From NCBI RefSeq assembly GCF_018449695.1, contig NZ_JAAVUY010000001.1, positions 248,001 through 312,000 on the forward strand: a DNA stretch of 64,000 nucleotides, in the 5' to 3' direction. The notes under the pieces were generated by a model. The model had not been told where the DNA came from. It was given only the letters and a program-made list of their open reading frames with translations, and did not search any database. Of this stretch, positions 48,466 through 59,711 are shown in pieces. Each line of letters begins with the position of its first letter. Positions within the stretch are counted from its first letter, which is position 1. Position numbers and translations under genes: made by a program. The DNA is from Bradyrhizobium sp. dw_411. Lineage in GTDB: Bacteria; Pseudomonadota; Alphaproteobacteria; Rhizobiales; Xanthobacteraceae.

Positions 48466-49281
48466 TCATACTTCGAGCGTCACCGTCACCGGGACGTGGT
48501 CCGAGGGGCGTTCCCAGCCACGCGCATCCCGGGTGATCCGGAAATCACTTATGCCGTCCTTGAGCGCGCGCGAGACCCAGATGTGATCGAGCCTTCGGCC
48601 GCGATCGGCCAGCGTCCAGTCGGCGGCGCGGTAGCTCCACCACGTATAGACCTTTTCCGACATCGGGATGCGTTCACGTGCAACATCGATCCACTCGCCA
48701 TGGGTCTGCGCCGCCAGAAGCTTCTCGCATTCGATCGGGGTGTGCGACACCACTTTCAACAATTGCTTGTGCGACCAGACGTCGTTTTCATGCGGAGCCA
48801 CATTGAGATCGCCGACCAGGATATGCCGATCGTCGCCGCGTGGATGCAGCGGCTCGCATGCTTTCATCTCATCGAGGAAGCGAAGCTTGTGTTCGAATTT
48901 CGGATTGAGCGCCGGATCCGGAAGATCGCCGCCGGCCGGGACGTAGAAATTATGCAGCACCAGCGGTTTCGATAATTGCGCCTTGTCGCCGAAACTGACC
49001 GTGATGTGCCGCGAATCGACCTTGTCGCAGAAGGTGCGAATGTTGGTGGCTTCGAACGGCAGTTTCGAGACCACGGCGACGCCGTGATAGCCCTTCTGTC
49101 CGTTTAGCGCGACGTGCTCATAGCCGAGCCGCTTGAAGCGCTTGAGTGGAAATGCGTCATCGATGCATTTGGTTTCCTGCAGGCACAGCACATCTGGCCG
49201 CACCGATTTGAGAAACTTTGCAACGATATCGATGCGCAGGCGCACCGAATTGATGTTCCAGGTCGTTAGGGAAAAGCGCAT
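48466..49281 (-). CDS. xth: Exodeoxyribonuclease III
   Basis: A 271-residue exonuclease/AP endonuclease of base-excision repair. Motifs are TWNINSVRLR, LCLQETKC with the metal-binding Glu, DLNVAPHENDVW, DYRAADW-like WSYRAADWTLADRGRRLDHIWVS and SDHVPVTVTL with the catalytic Asp-His pair. The ATG at 49281 gives the standard MRFSLTTWNINSVR beginning. It follows lolA and ftsK in the same direction. Confidence 0.95.
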   Translation of the reverse strand: MRFSLTTWNINSVRLRIDIVAKFLKSVRPDVLCLQETKCIDDAFPLKRFKRLGYEHVALNGQKGYHGVAVVSKLPFEATNIRTFCDKVDSRHITVSFGDKAQLSKPLVLHNFYVPAGGDLPDPALNPKFEHKLRFLDEMKACEPLHPRGDDRHILVGDLNVAPHENDVWSHKQLLKVVSHTPIECEKLLAAQTHGEWIDVARERIPMSEKVYTWWSYRAADWTLADRGRRLDHIWVSRALKDGISDFRITRDARGWERPSDHVPVTVTLEV

Positions 49282-49455
49282 AGGGACCGGTAATGCAAAA
49301 ACAGAATCGCGCTTATTCGGAAGCAACGGCCGTTGGGCCGCATCCCGAAAAGGTGAGGGAGTGGTGTGACCATCTTTTTGAGACGCGCGCAAGGCGCGCT
49401 TTTGGCGGGATCAGGCGAGAGCAGCCTGTCAGTCAGGAGAGAGCCTTAGAGAGCC

Positions 49456-50262
49456 TTAGCCCGGGTTAACACGATCGCTGAAATCAATCTTGAACAGACC
49501 GGGATCGAACCGCTTGGACGTATCCAGATTGTAGACCGCAACCGTGGTGTCATAGCCCTGCGGGTCGGTCACCGTCCACTGCTTGAGCTGGCCGTCCTTG
49601 GCGCCGACCATCAGCATCAGGCGGCTGGTGCCGATCAATAGCTGCTTCTCTTCGATGGTGACGCTGATGAAAACATCATCGGCCGTCACGCTCACGACGT
49701 TGGTGTCCTTTAACAGGTCGATGCGGTCCGACAACAGATACCGCAGCGGCGTTTGCGACAGAGGATAGATGTCCTGGGTCGCCAGGTTACGGTCCCGCAC
49801 CGCGACCATCGATCCGTCGGCGACGATCGCGATCGGGCTCGGCGCCGCATATTCGAAACGCACCTTGCCCGGCTTCTGGATGTAGAACTCGCCCTTGGTC
49901 TTGCTACCGTCGGGCCCGACCTGGATGAAATTTCCAGCCAGCGTCTGCAGTGACGAGAGATAGGAACTCACGCGGGCGGCCTGTGCTTTTTGATTGGCGT
50001 CGAAGGTGCCAAAAAGACTGGCGGGAACGTTGCGGTGCGGATCCGGAATAACCGGATTGGGTACCGCCATGGACCCAGTCGTCGCCGGTCCCCTCTGTTG
50101 GTCGTTCAGCGGGTCGCGGGCTTTGGGCGCGGGTTTGGGGACCGGAACGGTCTGCGCATAAGACGGCGTGACCATTGCGCCGATGGGCGCCGCGATCAGC
50201 GACGCCAAAGCAACGCGCATCAAGGCAAGGCGCGTGATGCGGATCGGGAATTGGTCTGCCAT
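49456..50262 (-). CDS. lolA: LolA-type outer-membrane lipoprotein carrier protein
   Basis: A 268-residue exported protein. Signal peptide ALMRVALASLIAAPIGAMVTPSYAQ, then a Pro-rich linker and a LolA fold: VSSYLSSLQTLAGNFIQVGPDGSKTKGEFYIQKPGKVRFEY and YLLSDRIDL. LolA ferries lipoproteins from LolCDE to the outer membrane. The ATG at 50262 is selected because it places the signal at the N-terminus. It sits downstream of ftsK, the usual location. A tandem GAGAGCCTTA duplication lies just after its stop. Confidence 0.93.
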   Translation of the reverse strand: MADQFPIRITRLALMRVALASLIAAPIGAMVTPSYAQTVPVPKPAPKARDPLNDQQRGPATTGSMAVPNPVIPDPHRNVPASLFGTFDANQKAQAARVSSYLSSLQTLAGNFIQVGPDGSKTKGEFYIQKPGKVRFEYAAPSPIAIVADGSMVAVRDRNLATQDIYPLSQTPLRYLLSDRIDLLKDTNVVSVTADDVFISVTIEEKQLLIGTSRLMLMVGAKDGQLKQWTVTDPQGYDTTVAVYNLDTSKRFDPGLFKIDFSDRVNPG

Positions 50263-50409
50263 TCGATGTTTCTGATTTCTCGTCAACGCATCGCCCTGTC
50301 TGGCTGTTCGGTCTTTTATCGCGCTTTCTCCAAAAGGAGATATCGTTTTTACGTGAAAGATGGCGTCAATTGGTGCGATCACTTGTACCCCTTTGACCCA
50401 ACTCGCTGC

Positions 50410-52854
50410 TCAAAAGCCGCTTTCTTCCTCTTCGACCAGAATTTCGCGTTTTCCGGCATGGTTGGCCTGGCCAACGATGCCCTCGAGTTCCATCCGCTCC
50501 ATCAGCGACGCAGCGCGATTATATCCGATTTGCAGCCGGCGTTGAATGTAGCTGGTGGAGGCCTTGCGGTCGCGCTTGACGATCGCCACCGCCTGCGAGA
50601 ACAGGTCGCCGCCGCCATCGCCACCCATGCCGGTGGAATCGAATACCGCGCCGTCTTCGTCGGTCGGCTCCTCCGCCGTGACGGCTTCCAGGTATTCCGG
50701 CTGCCCCTGAGACTTGAGATGGCGCACCACCTTCTCGACCTCTTCGTCCGAGACGAAGGGACCGTGCACGCGGCTGATGCGTCCGCCACCGGCCATATAA
50801 AGCATGTCGCCCTGCCCGAGCAGCTGTTCGGCGCCCATCTCGCCGAGGATGGTGCGGCTGTCGATTTTCGAGGTGACCTGAAACGAGATGCGGGTCGGGA
50901 AGTTCGCCTTGATGGTGCCGGTGATCACGTCGACTGATGGCCGCTGCGTCGCGAGGATCACATGCAATCCAGCGGCGCGCGCCATCTGCGCCAGCCGCTG
51001 TACCGCGCCTTCAATATCCTTGCCGGCGACCATCATCAGGTCGGCCATTTCATCGACGATGATGACGATGTAGGGCAACGGATCGAGATCGAGCTTCTCG
51101 TCCTCATAGACCGCCTTGCCGGTTTCCTTGTCGAAGCCGGTATGCACCGTGCGCGTCAGTTCCTCGCCCTTGGTTTTCGCTTCCAGAAGACGCGCATTGT
51201 AGCCGTCGATGTTGCGAACGCCGAGCTTGGACATTTTCTTGTAGCGCTCTTCCATCTCGCGCACCGCCCACTTCAGCGCGACCACGGCCTTTTTCGGGTC
51301 GGTCACGACTGGTGTCAGCAAGTGTGGAATTCCGTCATAGACGGAGAGCTCGAGCATCTTGGGATCGACCATGATCAAACGGCACTGATCGGGCCGCAGC
51401 CGATAGACCAGGCTGAGGATCATAGTGTTGATCGCGACGGATTTGCCGGAACCGGTGGTGCCGGCGATCAGCATATGCGGCGTGCGCGCGAGGTCGATGA
51501 TGATGGACTCGCCGCCGATGTTCTTGCCGAGGCAGAGCGGCAGTTTCGCGACCGACTCATTGCCGTCCTTGACCGCGAGCAATTCGCGCAAATAAACCTT
51601 CTCGCGATGCGCGTTGGGCAATTCGATGCCGATCGCATTGCGGCCGGCCACCACCGCCACGCGGGCAGACAGCGCGCTCATCGAGCGCGCGATATCGTCG
51701 GCGAGGCCAATGACGCGCGATGATTTGATGCCGGGCGCGGGTTCGAGTTCGTACAGCGTGACCACCGGTCCCGGATTGGCCTTGACGATTTCGCCGCGGA
51801 CGCCGAAGTCCTGCAGCACGCCTTCCAGCGCGCGTGAGTTGGCCTCGAGCTCACCCTTATTCAGCGGCTGGCGGTCCGACGCCTTCGGCGCGGTCAGCAC
51901 GGACACCGAGGGCAATTCGAACTTGTCGGATGATTTGCGCTGAGGTGTGCGCGGCGCGGCCTTCTTGCGTGGCGCGCGTGCGGCGGGGATTTCCTCTTCT
52001 TCTTCCTCTGCCTCGAAATCTTCTTCGTCAGCCTGCGGTGCAATCGACGGCGCGGCCCGGCTGCCGAGATTCGGCTCCTGGCGCTCGAAAGAAGCGGCGC
52101 GGGGTGTCGGCGAACTTGCGACCAACCGGCCATAGGCCAGGGACAGCAACCATCCGAGCCGTGCCTTTGCGCTCATCGCGGCGTGGAACAACCATCCCAG
52201 CGAGACCGAGCCGCGGTCGTCTTCTTCCACGAACGGCGCATCGTCGTCCTCGATCGGGGTCAATTCCTCTTCCTGCGGGCGCGAGCCGATGCCGCTGGCG
52301 ACTAGGAAAGTTGCAGTCATCGCGACGCCGAGGATGATTCCGAGCACCAGGCAATAAGCAAATCCGGGCGGGCCGAACACGACGGCGGGCGCGCGCACCA
52401 GCGCATCACCGACCACGCCGCCAAGCCCGGTCGGCAGCGGCCATGCACCGCCATGTGGCCAGCAGCTTGCAAAGCCCGCCGAGATCACCGTGCACAAGAT
52501 CCAGCATGTGATCCGCAAGGCTTCGCGGTCGAAGGTGCGATGGGTCAGCATGCGCCAGCCCCATATCGCAACCGGCAAGATCAGCATGACCGCGCCGAGT
52601 CCAAGAATCTGCATCAGGAGATCGGCGCCGATGGCGCCGGGATAGCCGGCGATATTGCGGATCGTGCGCGATGTTGCATGGCTCAGACTGGGATCCTGTA
52701 CCGACCAGGTCATCAGCGCAGCCGCGGTGCCACCGGACAGCAGCAGTAATCCCAGGCCGGCGAGCTCGCGCAGCCGTCGCGCGAGCGCTTCGCGGATCGC
52801 CGCCGGCAACTGGCCGACGAGGGGAATGACACGTTCGATCGCTGGCATGCTCAT
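50410..52854 (-). CDS. ftsK: DNA translocase FtsK
   Basis: Encodes 814 residues. Four transmembrane helices (about residues 30-190) anchor it at the division septum. An acidic, Pro/Ala-rich linker (about 200-330) follows, then the RecA-like motor with Walker [10 protein letters not shown] near 460 and Walker B-like [13 protein letters not shown]. The C-terminal winged-helix gamma domain (about 745-810) has [30 protein letters not shown] and recognises KOPS sequences. It clears sister chromosomes and activates XerCD at dif. Linker length is moderate compared with E. coli. Confidence 0.97.
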   Translation of the reverse strand: MSMPAIERVIPLVGQLPAAIREALARRLRELAGLGLLLLSGGTAAALMTWSVQDPSLSHATSRTIRNIAGYPGAIGADLLMQILGLGAVMLILPVAIWGWRMLTHRTFDREALRITCWILCTVISAGFASCWPHGGAWPLPTGLGGVVGDALVRAPAVVFGPPGFAYCLVLGIILGVAMTATFLVASGIGSRPQEEELTPIEDDDAPFVEEDDRGSVSLGWLFHAAMSAKARLGWLLSLAYGRLVASSPTPRAASFERQEPNLGSRAAPSIAPQADEEDFEAEEEEEEIPAARAPRKKAAPRTPQRKSSDKFELPSVSVLTAPKASDRQPLNKGELEANSRALEGVLQDFGVRGEIVKANPGPVVTLYELEPAPGIKSSRVIGLADDIARSMSALSARVAVVAGRNAIGIELPNAHREKVYLRELLAVKDGNESVAKLPLCLGKNIGGESIIIDLARTPHMLIAGTTGSGKSVAINTMILSLVYRLRPDQCRLIMVDPKMLELSVYDGIPHLLTPVVTDPKKAVVALKWAVREMEERYKKMSKLGVRNIDGYNARLLEAKTKGEELTRTVHTGFDKETGKAVYEDEKLDLDPLPYIVIIVDEMADLMMVAGKDIEGAVQRLAQMARAAGLHVILATQRPSVDVITGTIKANFPTRISFQVTSKIDSRTILGEMGAEQLLGQGDMLYMAGGGRISRVHGPFVSDEEVEKVVRHLKSQGQPEYLEAVTAEEPTDEDGAVFDSTGMGGDGGGDLFSQAVAIVKRDRKASTSYIQRRLQIGYNRAASLMERMELEGIVGQANHAGKREILVEEEESGF

Positions 52855-52988
52855 GGGGCCCTGCGACTGGATTGCGATGCGATCGATTGCATCACAATCT
52901 CATCTCCTTGTTCGAGCACGATCTCCACGCAAACGCTGCCGGCGCCTGTCGCGGGGGAAAACCGGTTTTCACTTTTCCCGATCATGCT

Positions 52989-54203
52989 TCAGTCCAGAAT
53001 CTTGACCAGCCGGTGCAATGCCTCGGCCGTTGTTTCACTGTCCTGCACCAGCGCCAGACGAATATAGCCGGCGCCGGGATTGCTGCCGTCAGGTTGCTGC
53101 CGGGCCAGATAGCTTCCGGGCACCACGCGCACGCCGCCGTCCCTGTAGAGTTTTACGGTTGCCGCTTCGTCGCCACCCTTGGCTGACACATCGAGCCATA
53201 CGCAGAAGCCGCCGGCCGGGCGACGATAACCATAGCGATTGCCGAGGATCTGATCGGCGAGATCGAATTTAAGACGGTAGAGCCGTCGATTTTCCTCGAC
53301 ATGCGCCTCGTCGCTATAGGCGGCGACAGCGACGTGCTGCAGCGGCACCGGCACCTGTGGCGCCGCGACGTTGCGCAGCTCGTGATACAGGCTGAGAAAA
53401 TTCTTGTCGCCGGCGGCAAAGCCGACGCGCAGGCCCGGAAGGTTTGAGCGCTTCGACAGCGACTGAAACGCGACCGCATTGGTGAAATCAGGACCGGCGC
53501 ATTCCAGCATGCTGCCGGGCGGGCGCTGCGTGTAGATTTCCGAATAGCATTCGTCGCTCAGGATCATGAAGCCGTAGCGATCGGCGAGCGCTTTCAGGCG
53601 GCTGAAATATTCCCTTGAAGCCACTGCGCCCTGCGGATTCGCCGGCGAGGCGATGTAGATCGCGACGGTTCTGGCCAGCGTCGCCTCGTCGAGCGCGTCG
53701 AGATCGGGCAGGAAACCGTTGGCCAGCGTAGTCGGCAGATAGATCGGTTCGCATCCCGCGGCGCGGGCGCCGGCGCCGTACGCCGGATAGAATGGGTTGG
53801 GCAGCAGGATCGCCGGGCGGCCCTTGCGCTCGCCGACATAGCGGGCGGCGGTAATCGCGGCGAAGAACAGCCCCTCGCGGCTGCCATTGAGCACCAGAAG
53901 CTCGGTTTCAGGATCGATTTTCCGCGGCAAGCCAAACCGCAGGGAAAGCCAGTTTGCGGCCGCCTGCCGGAACGGCTCGATACCCCTGGCGATGGGGTAG
54001 CGGCCGAAATCGGCGGTATGCCGGGCCAGCACCGGGCCGACGAACTCCGGCACGGGGTGCTGCGGCTCGCCTAATGAGAGCGTTATCAATGGCTTGGCGG
54101 GTTGATATGGGGCCAGCAATTCGGTGAGCCGCGCAAATGGCGAGCGCTCGCTTTCCGGACTTCCGGCGCCCTGCGGCGCGCGGGATGAAGCGGTCATGGC
54201 CAT
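52989..54203 (-). CDS. Class I/II PLP-dependent aminotransferase (possible DapC)
   Basis: A 404-residue fold-type I aminotransferase. ITLSLGEPQHPVPEFV opens the fold, PLLVLNGSREGLFFAA-like LLVLNGSREGLFFA binds the phosphate, SPANPQGAVAS follows, and the PLP Lys is in SLSKRSNLPGLRVGFAAGD. The sequence resembles proteins annotated as N-succinyldiaminopimelate aminotransferase (DapC) in rhizobia, which would place it in lysine and peptidoglycan synthesis; dapD and dapE are not in this window. Specificity is inference. The start is uncertain (54203 or 54197). Confidence 0.85.
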   Translation of the reverse strand: MAMTASSRAPQGAGSPESERSPFARLTELLAPYQPAKPLITLSLGEPQHPVPEFVGPVLARHTADFGRYPIARGIEPFRQAAANWLSLRFGLPRKIDPETELLVLNGSREGLFFAAITAARYVGERKGRPAILLPNPFYPAYGAGARAAGCEPIYLPTTLANGFLPDLDALDEATLARTVAIYIASPANPQGAVASREYFSRLKALADRYGFMILSDECYSEIYTQRPPGSMLECAGPDFTNAVAFQSLSKRSNLPGLRVGFAAGDKNFLSLYHELRNVAAPQVPVPLQHVAVAAYSDEAHVEENRRLYRLKFDLADQILGNRYGYRRPAGGFCVWLDVSAKGGDEAATVKLYRDGGVRVVPGSYLARQQPDGSNPGAGYIRLALVQDSETTAEALHRLVKILD

Positions 54204-54338
54204 ACGTGTTGTGCCAGCACTCTTGAACCGCCGGTCGCACCCTGAGACCAGCCGGAAATGGATCAAACCACCATAGATACGGCGAGGTTAAGACACGATT
54301 AACCATCGGCCTGCGGTGTTATCCAGACCCACAATTCT

Positions 54339-54374
54339 CAAAAAGAAAGGGGCCCCAGCTTGCGCTGGAGCCCC
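54339..54374 (-). terminator. Strong intrinsic terminator of the glnK-amtB operon
   Basis: Read on the minus strand: GGGGCTCCAGC, loop GCAA, GCTGGGGCCCC, followed by TTTCTTTTT. The arms are 54364-54374 and 54349-54359, and the U-run lies at 54339-54348. It is about 80 bases beyond the amtB stop. Confidence 0.85.
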
Positions 54375-54454
54375 TCAACGGTCAGGGCATTGCCGGGTAT
54401 GTGCCCAAACCGTAGTTCTGGGAACGGCCTCTGGAGGCCGTGCCCCGGGAGAAC

Positions 54455-55900
54455 TCACATATTGTAGGCGCGCTCGGTGTGCTCGGTGATGTCGAGACCC
54501 TCACGTTCGGTTTCGACATTGGCGCGCAGCCCGACGATGACATCGACGACCTTGTAGAGGATCGCCGAGCCGATGCCGGACCACACCAGCGTGGTGCCGA
54601 CGCCCCAGCACTGCGAGATCATCTGTGCTGCGAAATCGTAGTCGCCGATCTTGCCGGTGGTGTAGTCCATCACGCCGGTGCCACCGAGCGACGGATTGAC
54701 CAGGATGCCGGTGGCGAGCGCGCCGACGATTCCGCCGACGCAGTGGACGCCGAATACATCGAGCGAGTCGTCATAGCCGAGCGCGTTCTTCACCACGGTG
54801 CAGAAGAACAGGCAGACCACGCCGACAACCAGACCGAGCACGATCGCGCCCATCGGACCGGAGTAGCCGGCCGCGGGTGTGACCGCCACGAGGCCGGCGA
54901 CCGCGCCGGAGATCGCGCCGAGCACCGAGGGGTGACCCTTGATCATCCACTCGGCAAACATCCACGACAACGCCGCCGCCGCGGTGGCGACAAAGGAGTT
55001 GGTCATGGCGAGTGCCGCGCCGCCGCTGGCTTCGAGGTTGGATCCGGCGTTGAAGCCGAACCAGCCGACCCAGAGCAGCGAAGCGCCGATCATGGACATG
55101 GTCAGCGAGTGCGGCGCCATCAGGTCCTTACCGTAGCCGACGCGCTTGCCGATCAGGAGCGCACCAACGAGACCGGCGATACCGGCGTTGATGTGCACCA
55201 CGGTGCCGCCGGCGAAGTCGATCGCGCCTTTCTTGAAGACCCAACCGGCATCGGCGTTGACTTCAGCCAGCTTGGCTTCGGCCGCGGCCTTCGCCGCTGC
55301 GTCCGATCCAGCCGCCGCGATCGCCTTGACCGCATCCGAGATCGCGTCCGGTCCGGCCCAGTACCAGACCATGTGCGCGATCGGGAAATAGATCAGCGTC
55401 ACCCAGAGCGGGATGAACAGGGCCACCGCCGAGAACTTCATGCGTTCGGCAAAGGCGCCGACGATGAGGGCCGGGGTAATGGCCGCGAAGGTCATCTGGA
55501 AGCAGACATACACCAGCTCCGAGATATTGGCGTCGACGCTGAACGTCGCGGCCTTGGAGTCCGGCGTCACGCCCATCAGGAAGGCCTTCGAGAAGCCGCC
55601 GATGAAGTCGGAGCCGCCGGTGAAGGCGATGCTGTAGCCGTAGAGCGCCCAGAGAATGGTGACGATACAGACGCAATAGAACACCTGCATCAATACCGAG
55701 AGCATGTTCTTGGAGCGCACGAGGCCGCCATAGAACAGCGCAAGGCCGGGGATCGTCATCAACAGCACCAGCACCGTCGATGTCAGCATCCAGGCATTGT
55801 CGCCCTTGTTAACGGTGGGCTCTGCAAAGGCAGCGGTCGCGGTGAACAGACCGACTGCGAGGGCCGCCAATCCCGCGCTATAGGGACGCTTGAACGTCAT
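54455..55900 (-). CDS. amtB: Ammonium transporter AmtB (intact copy)
   Basis: A 481-residue channel with a signal-like N-terminus and about eleven transmembrane helices. Family signatures are DNAWMLTSTVLVLLMTIPGLALFYGGLVR, FAAITPALIVGAFAERMKF, the IDFAGGTVVHINAGIAGLVGALLIGKR loop with the pore His, and DDSLDVFGVHCVGGIVGAL with the second His. It imports ammonium under nitrogen limitation and is gated by GlnK. It follows glnK by 38 bases on the same transcript. A truncated second amtB lies 680 bases beyond its operon. Confidence 0.97.
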   Translation of the reverse strand: MTFKRPYSAGLAALAVGLFTATAAFAEPTVNKGDNAWMLTSTVLVLLMTIPGLALFYGGLVRSKNMLSVLMQVFYCVCIVTILWALYGYSIAFTGGSDFIGGFSKAFLMGVTPDSKAATFSVDANISELVYVCFQMTFAAITPALIVGAFAERMKFSAVALFIPLWVTLIYFPIAHMVWYWAGPDAISDAVKAIAAAGSDAAAKAAAEAKLAEVNADAGWVFKKGAIDFAGGTVVHINAGIAGLVGALLIGKRVGYGKDLMAPHSLTMSMIGASLLWVGWFGFNAGSNLEASGGAALAMTNSFVATAAAALSWMFAEWMIKGHPSVLGAISGAVAGLVAVTPAAGYSGPMGAIVLGLVVGVVCLFFCTVVKNALGYDDSLDVFGVHCVGGIVGALATGILVNPSLGGTGVMDYTTGKIGDYDFAAQMISQCWGVGTTLVWSGIGSAILYKVVDVIVGLRANVETEREGLDITEHTERAYNM

Positions 55901-55938
55901 TTGGTTTTACTCCTGATTGGATAAGGGTGAGCGCGAAA

Positions 55939-56334
<396 letters not shown>

Positions 56335-56380
56335 TCACCACGGAGAAGTTCACTACGCGGGCACAGCCAGACCCAGTAGA

Positions 56381-56396
56381 ATCAAATGCCGTGCCA
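56381..56396 (-). promoter_or_regulatory. Sigma-54-like promoter element for glnK-amtB
   Basis: On the minus strand the sequence is CTGGCACG-GCAT-TTGAT. The -24 half is a perfect TGGCACG and the spacing to the -12 half is the required 10 bases, but the invariant GC of -12 reads GA. It would start transcription about 90 bases upstream of glnK. NtrC control of glnK-amtB is usual. The rest of the 56278-56582 gap shows no gene and no clear NtrC site. Confidence 0.4.
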
Positions 56397-56582
56397 GATC
56401 GTCAGCATTCTCTAACGGACTATGAACGCGGTCATTTTCGGGCTTTACGGGACCTAGTGTAATCTGTGCTATTCGGTCGCGCTCAAACCTTAGTCAGCGC
56501 TGCTTAAAAGAAGAGCATGACAGACTGCCGACATAATAATGCCCACGACGGCGGCAGCTTAAAGGTATCTGGATAGAGGATA

Positions 56583-56978
56583 TTACTGTAAAGCCTCGCC
56601 ATGCTGCGAAATGTCGAGGCCTTCCATCTCATGCTCGCGCGAAACCCGTAAGGGCACAAAGGCGCTGACCAGCTTGAGCAGGATGAAGGTGACGCCGCCG
56701 GACCACACCAAAGTGACCGCAACGCCGTAGAGCTGGATCAGCAATTGATGCGGATTGCCCTCGATCAGGCCAGAGGTTCCGCCGATCGAGGCCGTCGCAA
56801 ATACCCCGGCCAGCAGGATCCCGGTCAACCCGTCGACGATGCCATGGACGCCGAACGAATCGTCATAGGCGAAACGGCGCTTCAACCAGGTGCAGGCCCA
56901 GTAGCACACCAGACCCGCGATCACGCCGAGCCCCGCGACCGCGAGACAATCGGGCCCCCATGGTATTTCCCCAGCCAT
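56583..56978 (-). pseudogene. Truncated second amtB (C-terminal third only)
   Basis: Encodes 131 residues that correspond to the end of an ammonium transporter: VIAGLVCYWACTWLKRRFAYDDSFGVHGIVDGLTGILLAGVFA contains the second pore-His motif, and IQLYGVAVTLVWSGGVTFILLKL is the last helix. The C-terminal tail EMEGLDISQHGEALQ is kept. About 270 N-terminal residues, with eight or so helices and the first pore His, are absent, and only 76 bases separate it from the glnK upstream. A functional channel is not possible. The ATG at 56978 may be fortuitous. Confidence 0.85.
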
Positions 56979-57054
56979 ATTATGATTTTATGAACCGCAT
57001 TCCCGGCGTCGTTGCCGGGCGCGGTGGAAGTGCTTCAGTCGGAAGCGCGCGTGT

Positions 57055-57698
<644 letters not shown>

Positions 57699-58574
57699 AT
57701 GTCCGATCGATCCTGGTTCTTCGCATCCCAAGGCCAGCAGCAAGGTCCCTACCCCGAAGCGCAGCTCCGCGATTTGATTGCGAGAGGCATCGTCACCGCG
57801 ACCACGCTGGTCTGGAGCGAGGGCATGGCGGATTGGCAGAAGGCCGGGGATATCCCCGGCCTGTTCTCGGGCTATTCGGGCCCGCCAGCCGTGCCGGGTT
57901 CGCAGCGATCGCCGGCAGGCGGCGGCGACGTGGACGGCGGGTCGCTGTCGATCGATTTCGGAATTTTGGAGTTCGTTTGGCGCTCGCTGGTGCTCTTCAT
58001 CGGCGCGGTGTTCGTCATCCCGCTGCCATGGGTCCTTGTCATGTATTGCAAGTGGATCGTCTCCTGCCTGCATGTTCCGGGGCGACCCAGTCTCACTTTC
58101 GAGGGTCAACCGCTGACCGTCCTGTGGTGGTGGCTGGGAGCGGTTGTTCTTTTCATCTGCCTGGACCTGACCGGAATCCGGTATAACAACGCGCTCGGGC
58201 TCGTGATCCAGTTAGGGCTCTACTGGCTCGCGCTCAAATGGTTCATCGCGAACATCGCATCGAACGGGCAGCCGATCGGGCTCAGCTTTTCAGGGTCCTT
58301 CTGGGGCTATCTGGGTTGGCACGTCCTGGCGGCCCTGTCCGTCTTCACCATCATCGGCTGGGCCTGGGTCTATACGGCACTATCTCGGTGGATTTGCCGC
58401 CATATCGAAGGCACCCGGCGCGAGGTTATCTTCAACGCCTCCGGGCTCGAATATCTCTGGCGCTGTGTGGTGACCGCGCTCGCCTGCGCCTTCATCATCC
58501 CGATTCCATGGGTGATGCGCTGGATGATGCGTTGGTACGTATCGCAGATCGAGTTGGCCGAGCGAGCCGCTTGA
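57699..58574 (+). CDS. GYF_2-domain membrane protein
   Basis: A 291-residue protein. An N-terminal GYF_2 domain (WFFASQGQQQGPYPEAQLRDLIARGIVTATTLVWSEGMADWQKAGDIPGLF, residues about 6-56) normally recognises proline-rich peptides. A short linker is followed by about six transmembrane helices. Two stretches ending in very similar FVIPLPWVLVMYCKWIVS and FIIPIPWVMRWMMRWYVS suggest an internal duplication of the membrane half. The function is unknown. Confidence 0.85.
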   Translation: MSDRSWFFASQGQQQGPYPEAQLRDLIARGIVTATTLVWSEGMADWQKAGDIPGLFSGYSGPPAVPGSQRSPAGGGDVDGGSLSIDFGILEFVWRSLVLFIGAVFVIPLPWVLVMYCKWIVSCLHVPGRPSLTFEGQPLTVLWWWLGAVVLFICLDLTGIRYNNALGLVIQLGLYWLALKWFIANIASNGQPIGLSFSGSFWGYLGWHVLAALSVFTIIGWAWVYTALSRWICRHIEGTRREVIFNASGLEYLWRCVVTALACAFIIPIPWVMRWMMRWYVSQIELAERAA

Positions 58575-58607
58575 GCCAGCCTCGGCCGCAACTACCTTGC
58601 GATCGCG

Positions 58608-59474
58608 TTACGATTGCTTGTGCTCGCGCAGCGAGCCTTCCTGCGCAACCGACGCCACCAGCGTGCCGTCCTGCTTGAAGATCAGGCCGCGGGTCAGGCC
58701 GCGCGCGCCCTGTGCGCTCGGTGAGTCCTGGGCGTAAAGCAGCCATTCGTCGGCCCGAAATGGCCGGTGAAACCACATCGCGTGATCGAGGCTCGCCGGC
58801 ATCATGCGCTTGTCGAACAAAGTGCGGCCGTAGCGCGCCATCGCCGCATCGAGCAGCGAGAAGTCCGACGCATAGGCGAGCGCGCACATATGCAGCGCCG
58901 GATCGTCCGGCAGTTTCGCCGCGGTGCGGATCCAGACATGGATGCGGCCGTCCTCGATCTGCTGGCCGAAATAGCGGCCGAGCTCGACCGGCCGCAGTTC
59001 GATCGGACGATCGGATTCATAATAACGACGGACAAATTCCGGCATGTCGCGGAACATCGGCTGCTTCGCCATTTCCTCCGCGGTGAGCTTTTCCGGCGGC
59101 GGTACGTCGGGCATCTTGTCCTGATGGTCGAAGGAGCCGCGCTCCTCGACATGAAACGACACCATGATCGAGAAGATCGCGTTGCCATGCTGGATCGCGG
59201 TGACCCGGCGGGTCGAATAGCTCTTGCCGTCGCGCAACCGTTCGACCTCGTAGATGATCGGAATCTGCGGATCGCCCGGTAGGATGAAATAACAGTGTAG
59301 CGAATGCGGCAGCCGGCCCTCGACGGTGCGGCATGCCGCGACCATGGCCTGCCCGATCACCTGCCCGCCGAATACCCGCTGCCAGCTCGTCTTCGGGCTG
59401 TTGCCGCGAAACATGTTCACCTCGATCGGCTCCAGATCGAGAATGGAAATCAGGTCGATCAGTCCCTTGGACAT
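58608..59474 (-). CDS. tesB: Acyl-CoA thioesterase II
   Basis: A 288-residue double-hotdog thioesterase that hydrolyses medium- and long-chain acyl-CoA to free acid and CoA. LEPIEVNMFRGNSPKTSWQRVFGGQVIGQAMVAA is the N-terminal hotdog signature, and the active-site region LAYASDFSLLDAAMARYG carries the conserved Asp, with Gln and Thr positions in the second half. It ends near a repeat-bearing intergenic region and converges with the GYF gene. Confidence 0.96.
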   Translation of the reverse strand: MSKGLIDLISILDLEPIEVNMFRGNSPKTSWQRVFGGQVIGQAMVAACRTVEGRLPHSLHCYFILPGDPQIPIIYEVERLRDGKSYSTRRVTAIQHGNAIFSIMVSFHVEERGSFDHQDKMPDVPPPEKLTAEEMAKQPMFRDMPEFVRRYYESDRPIELRPVELGRYFGQQIEDGRIHVWIRTAAKLPDDPALHMCALAYASDFSLLDAAMARYGRTLFDKRMMPASLDHAMWFHRPFRADEWLLYAQDSPSAQGARGLTRGLIFKQDGTLVASVAQEGSLREHKQS

Positions 59475-59518
59475 GCAAGTGCTTTCAGTTTGAACTTCGG
59501 TTTCGGTTCGAACTTTTG

Positions 59519-59626
59519 CGTCATTCCGGGGCGTGAGCGAAGCGAACTAACCCGGAATTTCAGGATTCCCCGATGTGCGATCAGCATATCTGGGGTGTAT
59601 GCGAAGACGTATGCTCCGCAATGACG
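59519..59626. repeat. CGTCATTCCGGGGCGTGAGCGAAGCGAAC-type repeat
   Basis: It begins GCGTCATTCCGGGGCGTGAG and ends GCTCCGCAATGACG, with the inner segments CCCGGAATTTCAGGATTCCC and GTGTATGCGAAGACGTATGC able to pair locally. It belongs to the same broad Rhizobiales family as the element between parA and parB. It lies in the divergent gap between tesB and the UbiH-family gene. Confidence 0.7.
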
Positions 59627-59711
59627 ATCTGAGGGTCAAAGGCCCTTGTTTCGCTTATCTGTTTCGCCCAGCTATACTCAGGTAGCAAGAGTGTGAGTAA
59701 ACGGGTCCATT

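Noticed and set aside
49357..49395. GCGCGC-AAG-GCGCGC hairpin as a terminator for lolA
   Set aside because: The T-run lies on the plus strand, whereas lolA and xth are on the minus strand; no plus-strand gene ends there.
54440..55924. A 494-codon plus-strand frame opposite amtB
   Set aside because: His/Arg/Asp-rich antisense shadow of the membrane transporter; no recognisable domain.
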